Shown: positions 17,336 to 25,204 of the stretch, piece after piece
How the letters are laid out: the number at the start of each line of letters is the position of its first letter
Numbering within the stretch: the stretch's first letter is position 1
Translations under genes and position numbers: made by a program
Assembly (NCBI GenBank): GCA_026196875.1
Contig: JAPHTP010000015.1
Span: forward strand, 26,009-90,008
Reading direction: 5' to 3'
Source: Kangiellaceae bacterium
GTDB lineage: Bacteria > Pseudomonadota > Gammaproteobacteria > Enterobacterales > Kangiellaceae
DNA length: 64,000 nt
The notes under the pieces: model-generated
Seen by the model: the letters and a program-made list of their open reading frames with translations, nothing else
Databases searched by the model: none
Told to the model about the DNA's origin: nothing

Positions 17336-18031
17336 ATGAGTGATGAAATGCTATTTAGTCTTAACAATATCACCAAGAGCTTCGTTAAGGGAAGAGAAAA
17401 TATCAGCGTGTTCGACAACCTTAACATGACAATTAATAAAGGTGATTTCCTGGCGATTATGGGGCCCTCAGGGTCGGGTAAAACGACCTTACTTAATATG
17501 CTAGGAGGCGTTGACCAACCGACTTCAGGTGAGATTACTTTTGATGGAGGTCGAGTAGATACATTATCCGAGAGTCAATTGGCCGGATGGCGCGCGAATA
17601 ACATCGGCTTTATCTTTCAATTTTATAATCTAATGCCAATGTTAAACGCTGCTCGTAATGTCGAATTACCATTGTTGTTGACCCACCTTAACAAAACCCA
17701 AAGACAAAAAAGTGTCGAAACGGCGCTCGAGTTGGTGGGGCTTGCTGATCGCGCTAAACATATGCCAAGCGAACTTTCTGGCGGGCAGCAGCAGAGAGTT
17801 GCTATTGCGAGGGCTGTCGTTTCCGATCCTAAATTACTATTATGTGATGAGCCAACAGGAGATCTAGATCGCCAAACAGCGGATGAAATCTTGGAAATGT
17901 TGCAATTGTTAAACCGAGAATTCGGCAAGACCATCATTATGGTGACTCATGATCCGTCAGCCGCTAAATTTGCTCAGCGAACATTACACCTGGATAAAGG
18001 TGAGTTCGTTGAAAAGGACTTAGTCGCATGA
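17336..18031 (+). CDS. MacB/LolD-type ABC transporter ATP-binding protein
   Basis: 231 residues, a complete nucleotide-binding domain: Walker A GPSGSGKTT (about 43-51), Q-loop FIFQFYN, signature LSGGQQQR, Walker B LLLCDEPTGDLD and H-loop VTHD. The extended PTGDLD after Walker B is typical of the LolD/MacB/FtsE group that drives mechanotransmission from the membrane rather than classic substrate transport. The stop overlaps the start of the first permease by 4 bp (ATGA), so translation is coupled. With two separate permeases and an adaptor it forms an export complex of unknown substrate (lipid, lipoprotein, peptide or drug). Confidence 0.93.
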   Translation: MSDEMLFSLNNITKSFVKGRENISVFDNLNMTINKGDFLAIMGPSGSGKTTLLNMLGGVDQPTSGEITFDGGRVDTLSESQLAGWRANNIGFIFQFYNLMPMLNAARNVELPLLLTHLNKTQRQKSVETALELVGLADRAKHMPSELSGGQQQRVAIARAVVSDPKLLLCDEPTGDLDRQTADEILEMLQLLNREFGKTIIMVTHDPSAAKFAQRTLHLDKGEFVEKDLVA

Positions 18032-19188
18032 ACGATCTATATTTAATTTTTAAAAATTTGACGAGAAAAAAACTGCGCTTTTTTCTGACTTGCTTTGCCA
18101 TCTTTATTGCATTCTTACTCTTTGGCGCAGTGATGGCACTCAAAGGAGCACTAGACTCGGGCATCGAAATGTCAGCTGACAATCGTTTGGTCACAGTCCA
18201 CAAAACCAATTTCACCCAACCGCTGCCTTACGCCTACGTTAACAAAGTGAAAAATATTGAAGGTGTGAAGGATGTTACTCATGCCAACTGGTTTGGCGGC
18301 TACCAAGGCGATCCGACAAGAAATCAGATCATTACTTTTGCGGTTGACCCTGAAAGTTACTTGGATGTTTACAGTGAATTATCTACCGAGCCACAACACA
18401 AACAAAACTGGTTAAAGAACCGAGCTGGTGCGCTAGTCGGTGAACGACTCGCTCAAGCGAATAACTGGAAAGTTGGTGATCAAATTCCTATCTCTTCAAA
18501 TATTTTTTCACATAAAGATGGTGGACAAACCTGGGAATTTATCATTGAAGGGATCTTTAGCGCCGAAGATAAGCAAACTGATACGAACTATATGATCTTT
18601 CACTATAAGTATTTTATGGAGACCCAAAGCTGGGGAGGTGATTATGTCGGTTGGTTGGTCTTAACGACAACCGATGCTGGGTTTAACGAAGCGGTTGCTA
18701 AGAGGATCGATGAGGGATTTACAAACTCGCAAGCGGAAACAGACACGAGTACTGAAAAAGCATTTAACAAAGCCTTTATTGAGCAAATGGGCAACATTGG
18801 ATTGATCATCTTTAGTGTTATCTTTATGGCATTCTTTACTATTCTGGTATTAGTCGGCAATACCATGGTGTTAGCCATTAGAGAGCGAACTGGAGAAATC
18901 GCGGTATTGAAAACGTTAGGTTTTCCCTCTCTTCGGATTTTCAAGATGGTTATTATGGAGTCGCTATTTTTATCCTTCGCGGGTGGTTTGTTAGGGATCG
19001 CCGCTGCATATTTAGCTGTTGCAGGGTTGTCAGAAATGTTAGCCCGTTTCCTACCTAATCTCATTTTAGGCGCAGAAATTATAATCCAAGCGTTAATCTA
19101 TATGACTTTACTTGGGTTGGTAACCGGCATTATTCCGGCAATCAATGCATTGCGGTTAAATATTATTACTGGGTTCAGTAGGGGATAA
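18028..19188 (+). CDS. FtsX/MacB-type ABC permease (first)
   Basis: 386 residues. One N-terminal membrane helix (about 15-38, FFLTCFAIFIAFLLFGAVM), a periplasmic MacB_PCD domain (about 45-245), then three C-terminal FtsX-domain helices (about 255-280, 310-335, 345-370). The cytoplasmic NTMVLAIRERTGEIAVLKTLG segment between helices is the usual ATPase coupling loop of this family. It overlaps the ATPase gene by 4 bp and is followed after 2 bp by a second permease, so the transporter is likely a heterodimer, as in LolCE. Confidence 0.9.
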   Translation: MNDLYLIFKNLTRKKLRFFLTCFAIFIAFLLFGAVMALKGALDSGIEMSADNRLVTVHKTNFTQPLPYAYVNKVKNIEGVKDVTHANWFGGYQGDPTRNQIITFAVDPESYLDVYSELSTEPQHKQNWLKNRAGALVGERLAQANNWKVGDQIPISSNIFSHKDGGQTWEFIIEGIFSAEDKQTDTNYMIFHYKYFMETQSWGGDYVGWLVLTTTDAGFNEAVAKRIDEGFTNSQAETDTSTEKAFNKAFIEQMGNIGLIIFSVIFMAFFTILVLVGNTMVLAIRERTGEIAVLKTLGFPSLRIFKMVIMESLFLSFAGGLLGIAAAYLAVAGLSEMLARFLPNLILGAEIIIQALIYMTLLGLVTGIIPAINALRLNIITGFSRG

Positions 19189-19190
19189 TT

Positions 19191-20378
19191 ATGGGACAAA
19201 TAATTTCTCAAAGTTTTGCTGTGATTGCGATGAACTTGCGAAGTATTCCACGCCGCATCTGGATGTCATTGGCAATGGTCTTTGCAAGTGCTGTTGTTGT
19301 TGCGATCTTGTTAGCGTTTTTGGCAATGGTCAAGGGGTTTGAAACAACTTTAAGTAGTGCTGGTTCAAATGATGTAGCCATTTTTATGCGAGGGGGGTCA
19401 GGAGCTGAGCTAAACAGCACGGTAACTCGTGAGCAGGTCAATCTGCTTGAAGTTGCGCCAGCGCTCTTTAAAATTGATGATAAACCGGTCTTGTCGGCAG
19501 AGTTATATGTCATTGTTGATGGTATTAAAAAAACGACTCAAACAGAAGCTAACATTCCTTTACGGGGGTTGGATATTGATGGCACCAAACTGCGTTCAGG
19601 TTTTCAATTAATTGAAGGCCGGATGTTTGAGCCTGGTACCAATGAACTCATTGTAGGTGCGGGAATATTGCGAGAGTTCGATGGTTTTGATTTGAACCAA
19701 GAAGTCAGATTTGGCAAGTACTCTTGGAAAGTTGTTGGCGTGTTTTCTACCGGTGGAAATGTATTTGAAAGTGAACTGTGGTCGGATGCGAAAGTTATTC
19801 AAAGCCTCTACAATCGTGGAAGTTCTTTTCAGTCTGTGCGTGCCAAGATGGACTCTCCTGCGTCATTAACCGAGTTGCAAACTTATATTGAAAATGAGCC
19901 GAGACTTAACCTCGATGTTAAAGCCGAGAGCGCCTATTTTGCTGAGCAAGGAAGTAGTCTTAGCTATATGGCGATTTTTGGACGGGTGATCAGCATGATT
20001 ATGGCGTTAGGTGCGATTGCTGGTGCATTGAACACCATGTATACCTCTGTAGCCGATCGCTCGAGAGAAATTGCAACTCTCAGAGCGATAGGATTTAGTA
20101 ACATTTCCGCATTTATTGGGACCATAATTGAGGCGCTTGTTTTAGCAGCATTGGGGGGAGTTATCGGCGCATTGGCGGCTTATCTATTGTTTGATGGACT
20201 CCACGCGTCAACTTTAGGCGGGAGTTTTACACAAGTCGTATTCAGCTTCAGGCTATCCACCGAATTGTTTATACAAGGTCTAAATATGGCCTTAATGATA
20301 GGCTTGATTAGTGGATTCTTTCCTGCATGGCGAGCAGCGAAAATGCCGGTTATGGTGGCGTTTCAAAACGGACATTAA
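19191..20378 (+). CDS. FtsX/MacB-type ABC permease (second)
   Basis: 395 residues with the same plan as the first permease: N-terminal helix (about 20-42, MSLAMVFASAVVVAILLAFL), periplasmic domain (about 50-250) and three C-terminal helices. The coupling loop reads YTSVADRSREIATLRAIGFS. It starts 2 bp after the first permease and is the last gene of the operon. An inverted repeat 25 bp downstream (20403-20437) may slow or end transcription but lacks a T run. Confidence 0.9.
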   Translation: MGQIISQSFAVIAMNLRSIPRRIWMSLAMVFASAVVVAILLAFLAMVKGFETTLSSAGSNDVAIFMRGGSGAELNSTVTREQVNLLEVAPALFKIDDKPVLSAELYVIVDGIKKTTQTEANIPLRGLDIDGTKLRSGFQLIEGRMFEPGTNELIVGAGILREFDGFDLNQEVRFGKYSWKVVGVFSTGGNVFESELWSDAKVIQSLYNRGSSFQSVRAKMDSPASLTELQTYIENEPRLNLDVKAESAYFAEQGSSLSYMAIFGRVISMIMALGAIAGALNTMYTSVADRSREIATLRAIGFSNISAFIGTIIEALVLAALGGVIGALAAYLLFDGLHASTLGGSFTQVVFSFRLSTELFIQGLNMALMIGLISGFFPAWRAAKMPVMVAFQNGH

Positions 20379-20402
20379 TTTGTTCGCTATTATCTGATCG
20401 AG

Positions 20403-20437
20403 GCGTAGGCATCAACGAGCTGAAACTGCGCCTACGC
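20403..20437. repeat. 8-bp inverted repeat after the ABC operon
   Basis: GCGTAGGC and GCCTACGC with a 19-nt loop. No T run follows in either direction, so a terminator role is doubtful. Confidence 0.35.
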
Positions 20438-20473
20438 TCATTTCTGCAATCCTCAAAAAATTCCCTTCGATCA

Positions 20474-20507
20474 GACCAAATGAGCCTTTTCTGCGACCAA
20501 TTGAGCC
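20474..20507 (+). promoter_or_regulatory. two 13-bp direct repeats 21 bp apart upstream of the RND operon
   Basis: GACCAAATGAGCC at 20474-20486 and GACCAATTGAGCC at 20495-20507 differ at one base and are spaced 21 bp start to start, two helical turns. They lie 111-144 bp before the RND pump gene. Paired direct repeats at this pitch are typical of LytTR-type response regulators, which often control efflux operons in marine gammaproteobacteria. No such regulator is in the window, so the assignment is inference. Confidence 0.55.
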
Positions 20508-20617
20508 GCTGAATAATTTTGTTACTTTTTAACTTTCTCAGAAACATCAATCTAGAGGTTAATTGTTCGATCATGTTCCAAAATTAAGCACTTAGCTTAT
20601 TTTGGAGTTTTGTTTGC

Positions 20618-23600
20618 ATGAATTTCACCCGCTCGTCGATAAAAAATCCCGCGGCGATTCTGGTGGTCAGTCTATTAGTCTTGGTATTCGGACTGCTTGC
20701 TGTACTTAAACTACCGATCCAATTAACGCCGGATATCCAACAACCGCAAATCAATATTGGCACCGGATGGCGGGCAGCTGCGCCTGAGGAGCTAGAATCA
20801 GTCATCATTGAGCCACTAGAGAATGTGGTGAAAAACACACCAGGTGTTATCGATGTAACCACTAACGTCCAGCGTGGCTTCGGCAATATAACGCTGACAT
20901 TCGAAGTTGGTGCAGATATGCAGCAAGCTATGCTGGATGTGATCAACAATTTAAACCAGGCACCACCTTTACCTTTGGATGCTAACGAACCCGTTGTGTC
21001 TGCTTCCGGTACCGGTCCATCAGCGCCTAATGCGGCTTCTCTATTGATCCGTCCCGTCGAAGGAAGTGAAATTAATGATATTACTGTTTTTCAATCTTTG
21101 ATCGATAACGTGATCGAGCCCCGGTTTGCCCGCATTCCTGGTGTCGGATCTGTAAACCTAAACTCGGAACGTCCAAAGGAACTAAGAATTACTTTTGATC
21201 CCTACAAGGCTGCTTCTTTAGGTCTACAAGTTGGACAAATTGCTTCAACCATCTCTAGGGCCAGTGACGTTTCAGGTGGGTTTGCTGAAGTGGGACGCCG
21301 TAACTACACGGTGAGATTTGCTGGACAATATGACGTGGCCAATATTGATTCGATGATAATTGGGTTTAACGACAACCGACCAATCTATTTAAGTGATGTA
21401 GCGACGGTTGAGCAAAGACTACAAGATCGGTTTGCATTTACTTTACGCAATGGGGCGCCCGGTTATTACATAACGATTCAAAGAACCAATGGCAGCAATA
21501 CGGTCGAAGTACTCGACGAAATTAACCAAGCGATAGCTGAGCTTAATCAAGGCCCATTGGCGGAAGTAGGACTGGCAATTGATCTCAGTTTTGACGCGTC
21601 AGTACATATTCGCAACGCACTAAACTTGGTTAAATCTAATCTTGGATTGGGTGTAATGTTAGCTCTTGGGATCTTGTGGTTATTCTTGCGAGGTATTCGG
21701 CCGACGCTAATTATAGCGACCACCATTCCAATATCTTTGGCCGTGGCGTTTCTTGCGCTTAGTATATTTGACCGAAGTCTTAATGTGATTTCCTTGGCCG
21801 GGCTGGCATTTTCAGTAGGCTTAGTTTTAGACGCTGCGATCATCGTGCAAGAAAATATTGTACGTTTGCGTGGCGAAGGATTCGACGACAAAAAAGCAGT
21901 GTTAAAAGGCACGCTCCAAGTCACTGGAGCCTTGCTCGCTTCAACCGCGACGAGTATTGCTATCTTTCTTCCGATCCTATTTATGCAAGGGATCGAAGGG
22001 CAGCTCTTTTCCGATCTGGCATTAACATTATCTGTAGCGGTAGTTGCATCACTTATTACCGCGATCACCTTGATGCCAGTGATCAGCAGGTTCTGGCTAA
22101 AAGATTTATCGACCGAAGATCCATTCGCACGCAAATGGGACAAGCTAACCAACTTGGTAATGAAACTCACCAACTCAAACTTCAAAAGGGGAGTGTGGAT
22201 CACGAGTTTGCTGGGTGGCTCATTGCTGGTTACTGTGACATTGATGCCGCGAACTGACTTTATGCCGCGCGCGCCTATTGACGGTTTTTTCTATTCGCTG
22301 ATTATGCCTCCGGGTGGCAATCTGCAGTTTATTGAGGAAGAGTTGGCTTCTCGTGTTCGTAGTCGGCTTGCCCCTTATTATTCTGGTGAAAAAGAACCGC
22401 GCATCAAGAGTTACAACTTCTATTCATTTGGACCCGGTTCCTCCGGCGGATTTATCTACTCTGACGATCCCCGACGAGTTGAAGAACTGATGCAAGTGAT
22501 ACGCACTGAAGTGTTGCATGATTTACCCGACACTCAAGTGTTTTTATTTCGCGGTTCTATGATTAACGTCAGCGGCGGCGGCAATGGCCGCTCGATCAGC
22601 CTTGAACTCCAGGGACCCAATATTGAACTATTAATGGACGCTGCGCGCACCGGGTTAGCGACCATCAATCAGGAGCTACCTGGCACGGGTGCAAGACCAG
22701 TTCCGGGTCTTTCTCTCGCTGAGCCTGAATTAAGGTTGATCCCAAATGACCATCGAATTACCCAAGCTGGGTTAGATCGCCAGGCGGTAGCCAATTCTGT
22801 CAGAGCTTTTACCGGCGGCTTGTTCGTGAGCGAGTACTTTGATGGCAACGATCGCATGAATGTCATATTAAGAGGCACCCAGTGGTCAACTCCGGACGAA
22901 CTTGCGGAGTTACCCATTCATACGCCTCTTGCGGGTATTCAAACGATCGGAGAGCTGACAGAAATCCAACGAACAGTCGGACCAACTCAACTGCGCAGGG
23001 TCGATGGGAAAAGAACGGTTAGCTTAATTATTTCTCCGCCTCCGACAATGTCGCTTGAGGAGGCAATCAGTGTCATCAATCAAAATATTGTTCCAAAAAT
23101 ACAAGCAGAACTGCCTGCGAACGCCAGCATACAGTTAAGTGGTAATGCCAATCGCATGGAAGGCGCGATCAGGGATATGGCGACCAATTTTATGCTGGCG
23201 CTACTCATTTTATTTTTACTTATGACCGCATTGTTTAAATCTGCTCGCGACAGCTTTTTAGTATTGACGGTGATGCCAATGGCGGTTGCAGGCGGCGTTA
23301 TTGGTTTGAGCCTATTAAATCTTGTGACTTTCCAATCTCTGGACCTGTTAACCATGATTGGATTTATTATTTTACTCGGCTTAGTAGTTAATAACGCCAT
23401 CTTGCTTGTCGATCAAACTCGGATAGCCGAGCGCGAGGGAGCCTCCAGGCAGGATGCGGTTAAGCAAGCTGTAAGAATAAGAGCAAGGCCGGTTTATATG
23501 AGTACTTTGACGAGTATTTTCGGTATGCTGCCTCTAATGTTGATCCCTGGTGTAGGTTCAGAAATCTATCGTGGGTTGGCGACTGTAATTGTTGGAGGAA

Positions 23601-23746
23601 TGGCTATTAGCGCCATTTTCACTTTAGTGTTAATGCCAAGCCTGTTGCAATTGGAACTGCCAATATTTGTGAAGCGATTTTTAAAGATCAAGGCCCAATC
23701 AGATGCTATCGACTCAAATAAAGAAGTCGTAACTACCCCAAATTAA
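20618..23746 (+). CDS. RND efflux pump permease (HAE1/AcrB superfamily)
   Basis: 1042 residues, the normal length for an RND trimer subunit, with two repeats of one helix, a large periplasmic loop and five to six more helices. The first helix is at about 12-30 (AAILVVSLLVLVFGLLAVL). Repeat-end motifs include SLAGLAFSVGLVLDAAIIVQ around helix 4, with a single Asp where AcrB has two adjacent Asp, and FIILLGLVVNNAILLVDQ. It uses proton motive force to push substrates from periplasm or inner membrane outward. It is followed 12 bp later by its adaptor; no TolC-type channel gene is present. GGAG lies upstream of ATG 20618. Substrate not predictable. Confidence 0.93.
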   Translation: MNFTRSSIKNPAAILVVSLLVLVFGLLAVLKLPIQLTPDIQQPQINIGTGWRAAAPEELESVIIEPLENVVKNTPGVIDVTTNVQRGFGNITLTFEVGADMQQAMLDVINNLNQAPPLPLDANEPVVSASGTGPSAPNAASLLIRPVEGSEINDITVFQSLIDNVIEPRFARIPGVGSVNLNSERPKELRITFDPYKAASLGLQVGQIASTISRASDVSGGFAEVGRRNYTVRFAGQYDVANIDSMIIGFNDNRPIYLSDVATVEQRLQDRFAFTLRNGAPGYYITIQRTNGSNTVEVLDEINQAIAELNQGPLAEVGLAIDLSFDASVHIRNALNLVKSNLGLGVMLALGILWLFLRGIRPTLIIATTIPISLAVAFLALSIFDRSLNVISLAGLAFSVGLVLDAAIIVQENIVRLRGEGFDDKKAVLKGTLQVTGALLASTATSIAIFLPILFMQGIEGQLFSDLALTLSVAVVASLITAITLMPVISRFWLKDLSTEDPFARKWDKLTNLVMKLTNSNFKRGVWITSLLGGSLLVTVTLMPRTDFMPRAPIDGFFYSLIMPPGGNLQFIEEELASRVRSRLAPYYSGEKEPRIKSYNFYSFGPGSSGGFIYSDDPRRVEELMQVIRTEVLHDLPDTQVFLFRGSMINVSGGGNGRSISLELQGPNIELLMDAARTGLATINQELPGTGARPVPGLSLAEPELRLIPNDHRITQAGLDRQAVANSVRAFTGGLFVSEYFDGNDRMNVILRGTQWSTPDELAELPIHTPLAGIQTIGELTEIQRTVGPTQLRRVDGKRTVSLIISPPPTMSLEEAISVINQNIVPKIQAELPANASIQLSGNANRMEGAIRDMATNFMLALLILFLLMTALFKSARDSFLVLTVMPMAVAGGVIGLSLLNLVTFQSLDLLTMIGFIILLGLVVNNAILLVDQTRIAEREGASRQDAVKQAVRIRARPVYMSTLTSIFGMLPLMLIPGVGSEIYRGLATVIVGGMAISAIFTLVLMPSLLQLELPIFVKRFLKIKAQSDAIDSNKEVVTTPN

Positions 23747-23758
23747 TCAGGTGTGAAA

Positions 23759-24859
23759 ATGAAAAGTTTAACTAAACAACACAACAACTATCTAAAGCAA
23801 TTATGTCTTTTATTTGCTTTGACCACCTTGGGGAACAATCAACTTTTAGCGGCTGAAACTCCGCCGAGCCCGGTGAGTGTGGAGAGAGTCAAAGTCATCG
23901 AGTCGCAACCAACAGCAACCGTTCTTGGAACTATTTACAGCCGCAACCAAGTTCCACTGACTGCAGGCGTTACTGGCAAGTTGGAATGGGTTGCTGAACC
24001 CGGCACCTATTTAAAGCAAGGTGATCTAGTTGCGCAAATTGAATTGCTGCCTCTTCAATTAAGACAGGCGGAACAAATCGCTCAGCTTAAACGCGCTAAA
24101 ATTAATTTGACCTATCTTGAAAGGGAGCTTCAAAGACAAAAAGAGCTGCGCAAGAAGAATAGTGCCTCGCAGTATCAGCTTGATCAAACTCAATCGCAAT
24201 TTGAACTAGCTCAATCAGATTTGGAAATCGCGGAATTGCAGTTAAAACAGATTAATGATCAGCTAGCGAGAGCGACTATACGTTCGCCATTTGATGGTGT
24301 CGTGACAGAAAGATTACGTCGTGCCGGTTATGACGTTAGTCGCAGTGACGTATTGGTACAATTGCTTGACACCGAAAATCTGGAAGTGCGACTTTTCGTT
24401 CCGGTCAAGTACTTGGCATTTACCAAACCAGGTAGTGAAGTAACTCTTTCCAGCCGCAGCGAAGGCGGTGAAAAACTCTCATTGGCGGCGACTGCTTCAA
24501 CTATAATTCCCGCCGCAGATCCCCGCTCACAAACATTTGAAATGCGCGTGAATGTGCCCGAAGCAGGTAAAAAGCTATGGGCGGCGGGACAGCTAATCAA
24601 GGTTAGCTTACCTATTGCGTCTTCACGCTCTGCATTGACGGTTCATCGTGACGCACTAATTCTACGCCGGGATGGGACTTACGTTGTTAAAATAGATGAA
24701 CAAAATAAGGCTCACCGACTGAAAGTTAAAGTTGGTAAAGGGAATGGTGATTGGGTGATGGTTGAAGGCCAGCTAAAACAAGGTGACCAAGTTGCTACGC
24801 GAGGAGCCGAACGTTTAAGGGAAGGCCAGACCGTTGTGGTTCAATCGAGCGGCGCTTAA
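23759..24859 (+). CDS. RND efflux periplasmic adaptor
   Basis: 366 residues from ATG 23759 (a GTG two codons upstream is possible). A signal sequence ends near LLAAET. The lipoyl halves are GKLEWVAEPGTYLKQGDLV and RSPFDGVVTERLRRAGYDV, separated by a coiled-coil hairpin (about 100-170, KELRKKNSASQYQLDQTQSQ). A beta-barrel and a membrane-proximal domain complete it. Unlike most such adaptors no lipobox cysteine is seen, so it is probably a soluble periplasmic protein. It is cotranscribed with the RND pump: pump first, adaptor second, the reverse of acrAB order. Confidence 0.9.
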   Translation: MKSLTKQHNNYLKQLCLLFALTTLGNNQLLAAETPPSPVSVERVKVIESQPTATVLGTIYSRNQVPLTAGVTGKLEWVAEPGTYLKQGDLVAQIELLPLQLRQAEQIAQLKRAKINLTYLERELQRQKELRKKNSASQYQLDQTQSQFELAQSDLEIAELQLKQINDQLARATIRSPFDGVVTERLRRAGYDVSRSDVLVQLLDTENLEVRLFVPVKYLAFTKPGSEVTLSSRSEGGEKLSLAATASTIIPAADPRSQTFEMRVNVPEAGKKLWAAGQLIKVSLPIASSRSALTVHRDALILRRDGTYVVKIDEQNKAHRLKVKVGKGNGDWVMVEGQLKQGDQVATRGAERLREGQTVVVQSSGA

Positions 24860-25085
24860 CTCAACATGCCATGGTGAGATGAAAACTGGGCTCCAAGCTT
24901 AGAGTTTAAAAGTCGTGGTATTTGTCTCTCTGAGGTTTAACTTGCTAGCCGAAATTGGCGAGTTGGCAGCCAGTTTAGTTGAAGGCAATGCAGATACCAA
25001 AATAACCGTTTGCCCCTCGTTTGCACCCTAATGGATTAAGTGATTGGAGAGAAAGTCATTTAGGAAAGCGTAATTCCATCTCTAT
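24860..25085. other. intergenic region between the RND adaptor and ppk1
   Basis: A 345-bp gap in total. The first 225 bp contain no recognised gene, terminator or RNA, only weak pairings. The Pho box and promoter for ppk1 occupy 25086-25119, and the ribosome binding region precedes 25205. Confidence 0.5.
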
Positions 25086-25119
25086 TAGTCATATATTTGT
25101 CATGAAGGCTTGGTATAAG
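25086..25119 (+). promoter_or_regulatory. Pho box and promoter of ppk1
   Basis: Positions 25086-25103 (TAGTCATATATTTGTCAT) match the E. coli PhoB box CTGTCATAWAWCTGTCAY at 15 of 18 places, with both GTCA cores 11 bp apart. A -10-like TATAAG starts at 25114, exactly 10 bp after the box, the spacing seen in PhoB-activated promoters such as phoA where the box replaces the -35. It implies ppk1 is induced by phosphate starvation. Confidence 0.7.
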
Positions 25120-25204
25120 TGCTAGACTTAGGGATGGGTGTGCAAACTATCCAATGAATAGCCTGTAATTCCAAGATTTAATTTAACCTAAAGCTCTGAT
25201 CCTC

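Noticed and set aside
21547..22203. 218-codon open frame on the minus strand inside the RND pump
   Set aside because: It is antisense to a full-length conserved gene, has no ribosome site and a Ser/Thr/Ile-rich composition typical of shadow frames. The same applies to other long antisense frames, e.g. in ftsH and the ABC permease.
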